From Oscillospiraceae bacterium (GTDB lineage Bacteria > Bacillota > Clostridia > Oscillospirales > Oscillospiraceae), in contig JAAWCD010000115.1 in the NCBI GenBank assembly GCA_022793095.1, forward strand, positions 1 to 64,000: DNA of 64,000 nt. The letters run 5' to 3'. The notes under the pieces were generated by a model. It was not told the origin of the DNA and made no database searches. It was given only the letters and a program-made list of their open reading frames with translations. Below, piece by piece: positions 57,186-64,000 of the stretch; position 1 is the stretch's first letter, and every line of letters begins with the position of its first letter. Position numbers and translations under genes: made by a program.

Positions 57186-58043
57186 TCAGAAGAAATTTCC
57201 GCCGTTGCTGCTGGATGTGGTGTCCATCAGCAGGCTGCGGATATTGTTGAACTGGGTAGCGGCGCTGGCGTCAATAATCTCATTGGGCATCTCAATCACG
57301 CATGTGCCCGACTCGTCGTCCGCCATTGGAATAATCCGCACCCGGTTAGACAGGGCAGACAAAGCGTTTACCAAGGTGGCGGGCGCCTGGGTCAGCCGTT
57401 TGGCGTCGCACTCCGCGATGTAAATGTGAACCCATTCGCACTGCTTCCGCTTGTCTATGGCGGCCTGAATCATCCGGCAGATGACCTCGCTGCTGCTCCG
57501 CAGGCTGACGCTCACCACCTTTTCCGCGATGGCCAGGGCCAGGTCCCGCAAATCGCCCACGCTTTCATCCATCTGACGGTCCAGCTCCGCCTTCGCCCGG
57601 TCCAGGAACTGCTGAACCTCCGCTTCCAGCGCCGCAGCCTGCTCCTCCCGCAGGAGGGCGGCCTCCGCCTGAGCCTTGGTCATCCCGTCGGTGTAGCCTT
57701 CCCGGCGTCCGTCCAGCCGGGCGGCGGCGAAAATTTCCTCCGCCTCCGCCTGAGCGTCCTGCCGGGCCTGCTCCAAAAGGGCTTCCGCCTGAAGCCGGGC
57801 GTCCTGCAAAATCATGTCCGCCTGGATCTGGGCGTAGCTGACGGGGTCCTCCTCCGGTTCCGGCGGAGGCTCCGGCTCTTCCGCCAGCTCCTCTTCTGCC
57901 GGCTCCGCCTCCGGTTCACTGAAAAGGGGTTCCTCAGGCGGGAGAACCTCCTCCTCGTTCTCTGTCAGAAGGTCGTCGGTGTCAGGAAACTGATAGGGCT
58001 CCGCCTCAACCTTTGAAAAGAACTGCTTAAAAATGTTAGGCAA
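57186..58043 (-). CDS. fliH: Flagellar export stator protein FliH
   Basis: Dimeric stator of the export ATPase, 285 residues: acidic/Pro-rich N-terminus (EEPLFSEPEAEPAEEELAEE), long helix (QADMILQDARLQAEALLEQA) and a C-terminal domain (LALAIAEKVVSVSLRSSSEV). The start is TTG at 58043, overlapping fliG by 8 bases. Confidence 0.88.
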   Translation of the reverse strand: MPNIFKQFFSKVEAEPYQFPDTDDLLTENEEEVLPPEEPLFSEPEAEPAEEELAEEPEPPPEPEEDPVSYAQIQADMILQDARLQAEALLEQARQDAQAEAEEIFAAARLDGRREGYTDGMTKAQAEAALLREEQAAALEAEVQQFLDRAKAELDRQMDESVGDLRDLALAIAEKVVSVSLRSSSEVICRMIQAAIDKRKQCEWVHIYIAECDAKRLTQAPATLVNALSALSNRVRIIPMADDESGTCVIEMPNEIIDASAATQFNNIRSLLMDTTSSSNGGNFF

Positions 58044-59097
58044 TGATATCGTCCTTTCCGCCCTTCAGGATGATGATTTCATTCTTCTCTTCCAGGTCAC
58101 GGATGATATCCACAATACGCTGCTGCGCGTCCTCTACGTCCTTCATGCGGACATTGGTCGTGATCTCCAGGTCGTCCCGGATACTCTGGGCCATACGGGT
58201 GGACATGTTGTTGAACAGCTTGTTTGCCACATCGTTGTTGGCCGTCTTGAGGGCCAGAACCAGGTCTCTGGGATCGCAGTCCCGCACGAATCTCTGGACC
58301 GAACGGTCGTCCATGGTAATAATGTCCTCGAAGACGAACATCCGCTTGCGGATCTCGTCCGCCAAATCCTGATTGTATTCGGACAGTCCGTCGAAGATGT
58401 TTTTCTCGCTGGACCGGTCCAGGTTGTTCATCACATCGGCCACATAGTCGATGCCGCCCACCTTGACGTTCTCGCTGGTGACGATGCTGGAGAATTTGTT
58501 TCTCAGCTCCGCCTCCACGATTCGGACGGCCGCGGGGGAGACGCCCTCGATTCGGGCCATGTTTTCCACGACCTGGACCTGACGCCGGCCGTCCAGCTGG
58601 GCCACCACGCCCGCCGCCTTGTCCGCGTCCAGGTGGGACAGGACCAGGGCGATGGTCTGGGGCCGTTCATTTTGCAGGGCGGAGAACAGGGATTTCTCGT
58701 CCGCCTTCTCCATAAAGGAGAACTGCCGGTGCTGCAAAGATTTTGTCACCTTGCTCAGCAGGTCCTCCGCGGCCTGAACGCCGTAGGCCTTTTCCAAAAC
58801 CGTCCGGGCGTATTCCAAGCCGCCCTCGGTGACTGCCTTGTTGGTCATGCACAGCTGATAGAAGTCGTTAAGCACGCCCTCGGTCAGCTCCGAGTCCAGG
58901 AAGCCCAGCTTCGCCACCTCAATGGTCAGCTGTTCCACATCCTCGGGGTCCATATGCTTATAGAGCAGAGACGCCTTATCCGCGCCCAGGGCGACGATGA
59001 CTGTCGCCGCTTTTTGGGCGCCGGACAGCTCAATTGCAGGCTCTTTTTTCACTGCCGGGGGGGAAGCTTTCGCTTCCGCCGCTGCCGCCTCAGCCAT
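58036..59097 (-). CDS. fliG: Flagellar motor switch protein FliG
   Basis: C-ring torque protein of 353 residues. ATG at 59097 is preferred over 59106 because it is 9 bases from AAGGGAG. N-terminal ELSGAQKAATVIVALGADKA, middle HPQTIALVLSHL-type ERPQTIALVLSHLDADKAAG and C-terminal torque helix with charged residues (FVRDCDPRDLVLALKTANND, KLFNNMSTRMAQSIRDDLEI) are conserved. It overlaps fliF by 8 bases. Confidence 0.97.
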   Translation of the reverse strand: MAEAAAAEAKASPPAVKKEPAIELSGAQKAATVIVALGADKASLLYKHMDPEDVEQLTIEVAKLGFLDSELTEGVLNDFYQLCMTNKAVTEGGLEYARTVLEKAYGVQAAEDLLSKVTKSLQHRQFSFMEKADEKSLFSALQNERPQTIALVLSHLDADKAAGVVAQLDGRRQVQVVENMARIEGVSPAAVRIVEAELRNKFSSIVTSENVKVGGIDYVADVMNNLDRSSEKNIFDGLSEYNQDLADEIRKRMFVFEDIITMDDRSVQRFVRDCDPRDLVLALKTANNDVANKLFNNMSTRMAQSIRDDLEITTNVRMKDVEDAQQRIVDIIRDLEEKNEIIILKGGKDDIIA

Positions 59098-60757
59098 CCT
59101 TGTCATCTCCCTTCAGCCAGGATTTCACCAACTGGGCCGCAATCTCCGGATTTTCCTCAGCAAACTGCCGGATATTCTGCCTCAGCTCCATACTCTTCTC
59201 TGTCTTCAGCGTCATCACGTCGGCGCCGGTCGTGGGCTCTTCCTCCTCGCCGGTGGCCGGCATGATGGACTGAAGCAGGGCCGCCTCCGCAGCCGCCTGC
59301 TGCTCGGCCAGCTCGCGCCGCTTCTTGTTCCGCTTGTTCACCAGAATCAGAATGATAACCAGCAAAATGATGAACAGCAGCAAGCCGCCAGCCAGGCCGT
59401 AAACCGCCCACATGGGCACGCCAAGGGCCTCGCCGATCGCGCCCGGTCCGCTGGGTTCCAGCGTGCTGGTGCCCGGGAAGGGCGTGGACCAGATGACCAC
59501 CCGGTTGTTCAGATATTCCTCCGCCGTCATCTCCTCGGTGTCCACGGCCATAATTCCGGCCGCGGCCGCCACGAGCTGGCGCAGGTCTTCGATATTGGTG
59601 CCTGTGGCCACATTGGAATTAAGGGTCACACCCACGCTGCAATCCGTGATATACGCCGCGGTCCGCTCCGTGTGGGTCACGGTCTGTCCGTTGTTGTAGT
59701 CAATCTGGCCGCTGTTGTGGATTTCGTCCTCATTTCCGGTGTCATTGAATCCATCCGACGGGTAAGTCCGGATTTCCGAATTGCTGGGCGTCCCCGCCAG
59801 GCCGCCGGCGCCTTCGCCGCCAGGACGGTTGAGAGAATTATCCCAGATTTCAGATCCGATAATCCCCCGGCCGTTGGTGCTTCCGTCCTCCGCCCAGGGC
59901 GGGATGTGGACGGTTGTGTCCTCAATGGTGCTTGTGCTGACCTCCACATTCACATTGACCGAGGTATTCACGTTCTCCTCACCGAAGGCCGGCACCAGGA
60001 GCTGCATGATCTGGGTGCGGATTTTGTTCTGGTACTGCTCCTCCAGCTGGATCTTCAATTGCGAAGTGGTAAGATCTCCGCCGATTGCGGTAGAGTTGTC
60101 ATAATTGTTGCCGATTGTGTCAACAATAGAGACAGCGCTTACCTTCAATCCTTTGACGGCGTGCGCCACCAGGTTCCGGATGGCGTCAGCCTGCTCGTTG
60201 GTGAGCATCTTGCCGGACTGCATGGTCAGCACAACCGAGGCTGTCGTCTCTATCACGTTGCTGTCGTCCAGAATGAATCGGTTGTCCTCCCCTTCAGCGA
60301 GGGTCACGCTGGCGCTCTTCACGCCCTCGAAAGCGCTCACAAGCGTGCCCAACCGCTCCTGAATACCCATCAGGAAGGCTCTGTTCTGCTGGGCCTGGGT
60401 GGACAGCGATCCGGTATTCTCAAAGTAAATCTCGTATAAGTAGCCGGTTTTGAGAAAGTCTTCCTTGATTATTTGGGTCTTCAGGCTCATCTCCCGCCCC
60501 TCAGGGACCAGGATTTTGTCTCCCTCCAGCCTGTAATCCCGAACGCCCTGCTCCTCCAGCCAATTCAGGATGCTTGTGATTTCATCCGTTGTCGAGCCGG
60601 TAACCAGCACCGAATACGGCCTGTTGTTCAGCATGATCACGAGGATGACAGCCAGCGCGATCAGCACCCCAACGACAGCGAACCAGACGAGCTTGGGGAC
60701 CTTCTTTACCGCCGTCTTCCCTTTTTCCAAATAGCCTTTCAGCTTTTCCTTATTCAA
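59090..60757 (-). CDS. fliF: Flagellar MS-ring protein FliF
   Basis: MS-ring protein, 555 residues: a membrane helix near residues 24-42 (LVWFAVVGVLIALAVILVIM), ring-building motifs (RAFLMGIQERLGTLVSAFEG, SASVTLAE, NEQADAIRNLVAHAVKGL), an insertion with Asn/Gly-rich sequence around residues 260-350, a second helix (WAVYGLAGGLLLFIILLVII) and a C-terminal FliG-binding tail (AEENPEIAAQLVKSWLKG). The start is TTG at 60757 behind AGGGG. Confidence 0.95.
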   Translation of the reverse strand: MNKEKLKGYLEKGKTAVKKVPKLVWFAVVGVLIALAVILVIMLNNRPYSVLVTGSTTDEITSILNWLEEQGVRDYRLEGDKILVPEGREMSLKTQIIKEDFLKTGYLYEIYFENTGSLSTQAQQNRAFLMGIQERLGTLVSAFEGVKSASVTLAEGEDNRFILDDSNVIETTASVVLTMQSGKMLTNEQADAIRNLVAHAVKGLKVSAVSIVDTIGNNYDNSTAIGGDLTTSQLKIQLEEQYQNKIRTQIMQLLVPAFGEENVNTSVNVNVEVSTSTIEDTTVHIPPWAEDGSTNGRGIIGSEIWDNSLNRPGGEGAGGLAGTPSNSEIRTYPSDGFNDTGNEDEIHNSGQIDYNNGQTVTHTERTAAYITDCSVGVTLNSNVATGTNIEDLRQLVAAAAGIMAVDTEEMTAEEYLNNRVVIWSTPFPGTSTLEPSGPGAIGEALGVPMWAVYGLAGGLLLFIILLVIILILVNKRNKKRRELAEQQAAAEAALLQSIMPATGEEEEPTTGADVMTLKTEKSMELRQNIRQFAEENPEIAAQLVKSWLKGDDKDG

Positions 60758-60849
60758 CCGCTATCAACCCCTGGCTTCCGTTCTCTGTCCCTGGAACCCG
60801 TCATCCCGGCCGTGCGCCGCCTTCATGCTCCAGTTTATGCACATCGTCG

Positions 60850-61155
60850 TCACATGCTGATTCTTGTCACTTCGTTGTAGGCGTCCAGCGCCTTATTCCG
60901 AAGCTGAACCAGCAGGCTTACCGCCGTCTCGTTTTTAATGGCGGCGATCATCACAGTGGAGGGATTGTCCAGCTGTCCGGTGGACAGCAGATACTGGCCC
61001 TGCACCAGATCGGCGTCAGTCTCCTTCACGTTGTCAATGGCGTTCTGAAACACAGAGGCAAACATGCCCTTGGCCTCCTGGCCTTGTGCCTGCTCCAGGG
61101 CGTCAGACTGCCGCAGGGAGGAAATCGCTCCCACATGGTCAATCGGTGTAATCAT
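60850..61155 (-). CDS. fliE: Flagellar hook-basal body protein FliE
   Basis: Small adaptor between MS ring and rod, 101 residues: MFASVFQNAIDNVKETDADL and ISLLVQLRNKALDAYNEV-type AVSLLVQLRNKALDAYNEVT. ATG at 61155 follows AAAGGAGC. Confidence 0.93.
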   Translation of the reverse strand: MITPIDHVGAISSLRQSDALEQAQGQEAKGMFASVFQNAIDNVKETDADLVQGQYLLSTGQLDNPSTVMIAAIKNETAVSLLVQLRNKALDAYNEVTRISM

Positions 61156-61176
61156 ATCCTCTTGCTCCTTTCAGCC

Positions 61177-61635
61177 TTATTTGATCTCCAGGCCCTTGGC
61201 CACAACGGCCTTTAACGCGTTCAGGCAGGTGACGTTGGCCGAGTAGGCTTGAGTCGCGGCCATAGCGTCGGCGATTTCAGTCACCATATCCACATTGGGC
61301 AGTTCCACATAGCCCGCCTCGTTGGCGTCCGGATGATTGGGGTCATAGACCAGCCGGAAATCGGTGGGGTCCTCCACAATCTCGGTCACGCTGACGCCGC
61401 CGGCAGTCTCATACCCCTTGTTGGGCGCGAGTCCATCGGCGGCGCGGGCCATTGCCGCGCGGAAGCCGTCCCGGCCGCTGACCGACTGGAACACGACCAT
61501 TTTCCGGCGGTAGGGACCGCCGGCCTCCGTGCGGGTAGTATTGGAATTTGTCACATTTTCGGAAACGATATCCAGCCGAAGCTGTTGTGCGGTAAGGCCG
61601 GAAGCCACGATATTCATCGAACTGAGAAATCCCAT
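61177..61635 (-). CDS. flgC: Flagellar rod protein FlgC
   Basis: Proximal rod subunit of 152 residues. ATG at 61635 is preferred to 61641 because it is 8 bases from GGGGAGG. SSMNIVASGLTAQQLRLDIV, the GYVELPNVDMVTEIADAM segment and the C-terminal AYSANVTCLNALKAVVAKGL are typical. 24 bases after flgB. Confidence 0.95.
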   Translation of the reverse strand: MGFLSSMNIVASGLTAQQLRLDIVSENVTNSNTTRTEAGGPYRRKMVVFQSVSGRDGFRAAMARAADGLAPNKGYETAGGVSVTEIVEDPTDFRLVYDPNHPDANEAGYVELPNVDMVTEIADAMAATQAYSANVTCLNALKAVVAKGLEIK

Positions 61636-61659
61636 TTTCATCTACCTCCCCGAATTGGT

Positions 61660-62046
61660 TTACTGTCCGCGGACTGCCATACGCAGAATGGACAGGCTGC
61701 TGGAAATGGACTGCTGCACGTACTGGATCTGATAGGCGTTGCGGGCCAGCTCCACGGTCTGTTCCGTAACATTGACGCCGTTGTCATCCGCTCTGGTGGT
61801 TTCCTGGGCTTCAAACACAGCGAACTCGGAATTTTCCAGCACATCGCGCACATCTTTCTTTGGAGTCTGGCTCCGCCCGGCGCTCTCCAGCCGGTCCCGA
61901 AGCTTCTCCTCAAAGGTGACGACCTTGGTCTTGTAGTTTGGGGTTTCCGCGTTGGCCACGTTGTCCAGGATGGCCGCCTGCTTGGTCCAAAGATAACCCA
62001 TTGATTTCTCGAGCATCATCATCGAGTTGCTTGACAGAAAGTCCAT
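61660..62046 (-). CDS. flgB: Flagellar rod protein FlgB
   Basis: Proximal rod subunit of 128 residues and first gene of the large operon. ATG at 62046 follows GAAGGAGAAC; the longer frame to 62175 has no site. MMMLEKSMGYLWTKQAAILD, NVANAETPNYKTKVVTFEE and the C-terminal NAYQIQYVQQSISSSLSILR are typical. Two SigA-type promoters lie upstream. Confidence 0.95.
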   Translation of the reverse strand: MDFLSSNSMMMLEKSMGYLWTKQAAILDNVANAETPNYKTKVVTFEEKLRDRLESAGRSQTPKKDVRDVLENSEFAVFEAQETTRADDNGVNVTEQTVELARNAYQIQYVQQSISSSLSILRMAVRGQ

Positions 62047-62225
62047 GGTCTGTTCTCCTTCCATGACGTTGATATGTGTACTAATAAAGAAGAGGTCAAT
62101 GACCAGAAAGACATGCGCCCCCTGGTCCCTTCTCAAGGCTTCTGGCAGCAAGCCGGCAGCCCGTCTCTTTTCCAATTGTCAAAAGTCCAGTCAGCCGCCA
62201 TTTGTTGTATAATTAACCAGCTCTT

Positions 62226-62254
62226 ATTATGGCGCATTTCTCAGGAAGTTTCAA
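62226..62254 (-). promoter_or_regulatory. Candidate SigA-type promoter P1 of the flagellar operon
   Basis: TTGAAA (62249-62254), 17-base spacer, CATAAT (62226-62231) on the minus strand. Confidence 0.65.
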
Positions 62255-62393
62255 CCGGAAAATTCCCCCATGTCAAGCAGCACAAATTCCTTTCCTGTCT
62301 GGTCTTCGTCAACCTGTTCAAGCGTCCGCTGTCTTCTCAGTTTTTCTTGTAAACTCACACAAAAGCAAAGCATACTCCGGTATTTACTTCGAT

Positions 62394-62422
62394 ATTATAC
62401 CACGCCAACCCGCAAAACGCAA
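62394..62422 (-). promoter_or_regulatory. Candidate SigA-type promoter P2 of the flagellar operon
   Basis: TTGCGT (62417-62422), 17-base spacer, perfect TATAAT (62394-62399) on the minus strand. With P1 it gives tandem promoters and a leader of up to about 340 bases. The rest of 62047-62535 shows nothing further. Confidence 0.65.
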
Positions 62423-62535
62423 GACGTTCTTAGTCAACCGCCGGAAATTCATTTAAGCTCTGGAATTCAGAACCTGTTTCGCCTTTTTTTAGGGGGGCGG
62501 GCAATTCTGAGGCCCCCGGCCTGTGGAAAAAGCGA

Positions 62536-62763
62536 AGGCCCCGGCGTGCCGGGGCCTCAGCTTGTCGAATAAAGAGGAAATTAAAATAGGATGAGAAAAC
62601 AGGGCTTTGCGTGGGGGGAAAGTGTGAAAGGGGGGCGAGGCCCCCGCTTTCGCGTGCAGTCACCCGCCCGCAGGCGACTGATTTCGTCATTCTGACGAAA
62701 TCAGCTTCAGGCTGTCGAATTTTTCGACAGCCTGAGGCCCCGGCGTGCCGGAGCCTCAGGCGC
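62536..62763. repeat. Dispersed ~190-bp element flanked by duplicated terminator hairpins, copy B
   Basis: Left hairpin GAGGCCCCGGC/GCCGGGGCCTC (about 62535-62561), then a core matching that at 17.8 kb (CAGCTTGTCGAA ... GTGAAAGGGGGGCGAGGCCC ... TGATTTCGTCA/TGACGAAATCA ... TTCGACAGCCTGA), then a second, near-identical copy of the same hairpin (62733-62760) just after the PilZ gene stop. In both copies the flanking hairpins match each other but not those of the other locus. Confidence 0.75.
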
Positions 62764-63462
62764 TTATTCCTCGCCGAGCTCTTTTTTGTGCTGAATTTCT
62801 TTTCGCTGTGCGATGAAGATCGCCCGGAGCAGGCGGTCCTGCTCCTTGGAGGTCAAACCCTCAAACTTGCAGCCGCAGAGGTAGGTTCCTGCATCTCCGG
62901 CCACGACCCGCTGAATCACGCAGTTGAAGTTGAAGGCTTCCACTTCCTTTACCACGGACACATTCACGATGGAAAGCTTGTCTCCGGCCTCATAGGGCTC
63001 CCGTGTGTTGAGGAGGAGCCCGCCGGCGCTGACGTCCATAATCTTCCCCATGGCCCAGCTGCTGCTGGGCTTGGCGCTTTTCTTGGGAAGCGCGCCGTTT
63101 TTAGGGGGTGCGTGCCGGACGCATCTTGCCTTGGTCTCCAGATCCACATGCTGGCGGAAGTAGGACCGTTTTTCCGACTTGAACTTACTTTCCAGCCGGT
63201 CCACCTTCCAAAGCCACTTGGAGCTGCCGCAGATCTGTCCCTGAAGGACCAGGGTTTTCTCACCCTGGAAGCACCGGAGCTTGATCTCCTTGTTGTACAG
63301 CACCGGCGGCACCTCCTGCCCTCGGGACTCCACGATGGTCAGGGTGCCGTTCTGGAATTTTTCGGCCTTTCCCACAAAGGTCAGCTTGTTGTCCAGGGTC
63401 AGAACTTCAATCATCATGCCTGGGTAAAGATTCCACACTTCCTGGGGCGTTTCGGTTTCCAT
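62764..63462 (-). CDS. PilZ-domain c-di-GMP receptor, YcgR-like
   Basis: Flagellar-brake type protein of 232 residues: N-terminal YcgR domain (residues 1 to about 95: MMIEVLTLDNKLTFVGKAEK) and C-terminal PilZ domain with the c-di-GMP ligands RSYFR (RxxxR) near residue 99 and DVSAGG (DxSxxG) near residue 143. The start is ATG at 63462. On binding c-di-GMP, relatives slow the motor. Encoded beside the flgB operon but separated by the repeat element, in its own transcription unit. Confidence 0.9.
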   Translation of the reverse strand: METETPQEVWNLYPGMMIEVLTLDNKLTFVGKAEKFQNGTLTIVESRGQEVPPVLYNKEIKLRCFQGEKTLVLQGQICGSSKWLWKVDRLESKFKSEKRSYFRQHVDLETKARCVRHAPPKNGALPKKSAKPSSSWAMGKIMDVSAGGLLLNTREPYEAGDKLSIVNVSVVKEVEAFNFNCVIQRVVAGDAGTYLCGCKFEGLTSKEQDRLLRAIFIAQRKEIQHKKELGEE

Positions 63463-63481
63463 ATCTGTGCGCCCTCCTTCT

Positions 63482-64000
63482 TTATAGTGTCAGCACGCGG
63501 TGCAGAATGACCGCCATTTCGGCCCGGCTGATCTGCTCATGGGGATTCAGCAGCCCGGCGCTTCCGTTCACGATGCCCATTTGTACCATCAGCGCCACGG
63601 CGTCCCGTGCGTAAAGGGAGATATACGCCCCATCCGCGAAACCGCTCAGGTAGCTGTGATTTGAGGCGGACAGGTTCCATCCGGCGGCCTGCATGGCCCG
63701 CCGGACCATCACCATGGCGTCCTGCCGGGTCAAGGGCTGTTCCGGCTTGAAGTAACCGTTGTCGCCGGTGGTAATGCCCAGGTCCTTGGCGGTGGCCACC
63801 GCCTGTGCGTAGTAGCTGTTGGGGTTCACATCCGGGAAGCTGACGGTGCTGCCTGTGTTGAACCGGAAGGCCCGGCACAGCATGAGCACGAAGTCGCCCC
63901 GCCGGATTTGATTTCCGGGCCCGAAGCTGTTTTTGCTGATTCCGTTGACCACGCCGGTCTGGTAGAGGAAATCCACCGCGCCGGCAGCCCAGGTGTGGCT
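63482..64000 (-). CDS. SLH-domain surface protein, C-terminal part (cut by window edge)
   Basis: C-terminal end of an exported protein anchored to secondary cell wall polymer. Three S-layer homology repeats are visible (AVDFLYQTGVVNGI, ATAKDLGITTGDNGYFKPEQ, ALMVQMGIVNGSAGLLNPHE, each followed by an RxxxV/AxML-type helix). The frame is open to the right edge, so the start and any catalytic domain are outside the window. It precedes the PilZ gene by 19 bases, so the two are likely co-transcribed. Confidence 0.9.
   Translation of the reverse strand, partial: SHTWAAGAVDFLYQTGVVNGISKNSFGPGNQIRRGDFVLMLCRAFRFNTGSTVSFPDVNPNSYYAQAVATAKDLGITTGDNGYFKPEQPLTRQDAMVMVRRAMQAAGWNLSASNHSYLSGFADGAYISLYARDAVALMVQMGIVNGSAGLLNPHEQISRAEMAVILHRVLTL

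Noticed and set aside
62430..62690. Minus-strand 86-residue frame upstream of flgB
   Set aside because: Falls in the promoter region and the duplicated-hairpin element; no ribosome site.
1..64000. CRISPR array, prophage or classical antiphage island
   Set aside because: Repeats are dispersed and palindromic with no regular spacers; no cas, integrase, capsid or restriction genes were recognised. The SbcCD-like pair and the AAA+ protein lack defence partners.

Overview
The window is high-GC chromosomal DNA from a motile Firmicute, most likely a gut clostridium of the Oscillospiraceae type (Oscillibacter/Flavonifractor/Lawsonibacter-like). That placement is inference. It rests on strong AGGAGG-type ribosome sites, a T-box leader, FliY with a CheC-like domain, CheC/CheD/CheV, the Gram-positive flagellar gene order, SLH repeats and the vanG-like ligase. 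No rRNA, tRNA, CRISPR array, complete insertion sequence or prophage was seen.

Left part (1 to about 24 kb) is accessory and housekeeping DNA. It holds the 5' end of thrS (minus strand) behind a threonine T-box leader; a small orphan gene; and a three-gene D-Ala-D-Ser cell-wall operon in the ligase-XY-racemase order of vanG clusters, with no two-component regulator beside it. Next come an SbcCD-like pair (yhaO/yhaN type) and a 2-hydroxyacyl-CoA dehydratase-like protein with its fused activase. These are followed by a membrane protein, a patatin lipase and a LytTR regulator with a DUF3021 protein. The last two are separated by what looks like an undescribed type I toxin-antitoxin locus (16838-17161). 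Lipoproteins, an ECF sigma/anti-sigma pair and a stand-alone ClpB-D2-like AAA+ ATPase complete this part. It is full of a short dispersed palindromic repeat (about 20 copies, often in inverted pairs) that supplies stop codons and sits directly against ribosome sites.

Middle part (24 to 34.8 kb): an FtsA-like protein with a proline-rich linker and a lipoprotein; a chemoreceptor preceded by an orphan FtsE-like ATPase; the filament cap and its chaperones (fliD, fliS, fliT-like) behind a sigma28-type promoter; and, divergently, a ParA ATPase with a ComFB-type protein.

Right part (34.9 to 62 kb, minus strand): a nearly continuous flagellar and chemotaxis operon read from 62 kb leftward. The order is flgB-flgC-fliE-fliF-fliG-fliH-fliI-fliJ-fliK-flgD-TIGR02530 gene-flgE-flbD-motA-motB-fliM-fliY-cheY-fliO-fliP-fliQ-fliR-flhB-flhA-fliA-flgF-flgG-cheC-cheD-cheV-EAL/HDOD gene. 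It encodes rod, MS ring, switch, export gate, ATPase, hook, stator, sigma28 and part of the adaptation system. fliL, flhF, flhG, fliC, flgK/L, flgM, cheA, cheW, cheB and cheR are not in the window. Beyond its promoters lie a 225-bp element also present at 17.8 kb, a PilZ protein and the C-terminal end of an SLH-domain surface protein. ComFB, PilZ and degenerate EAL/HDOD proteins around the operon suggest cyclic-dinucleotide control of motility.
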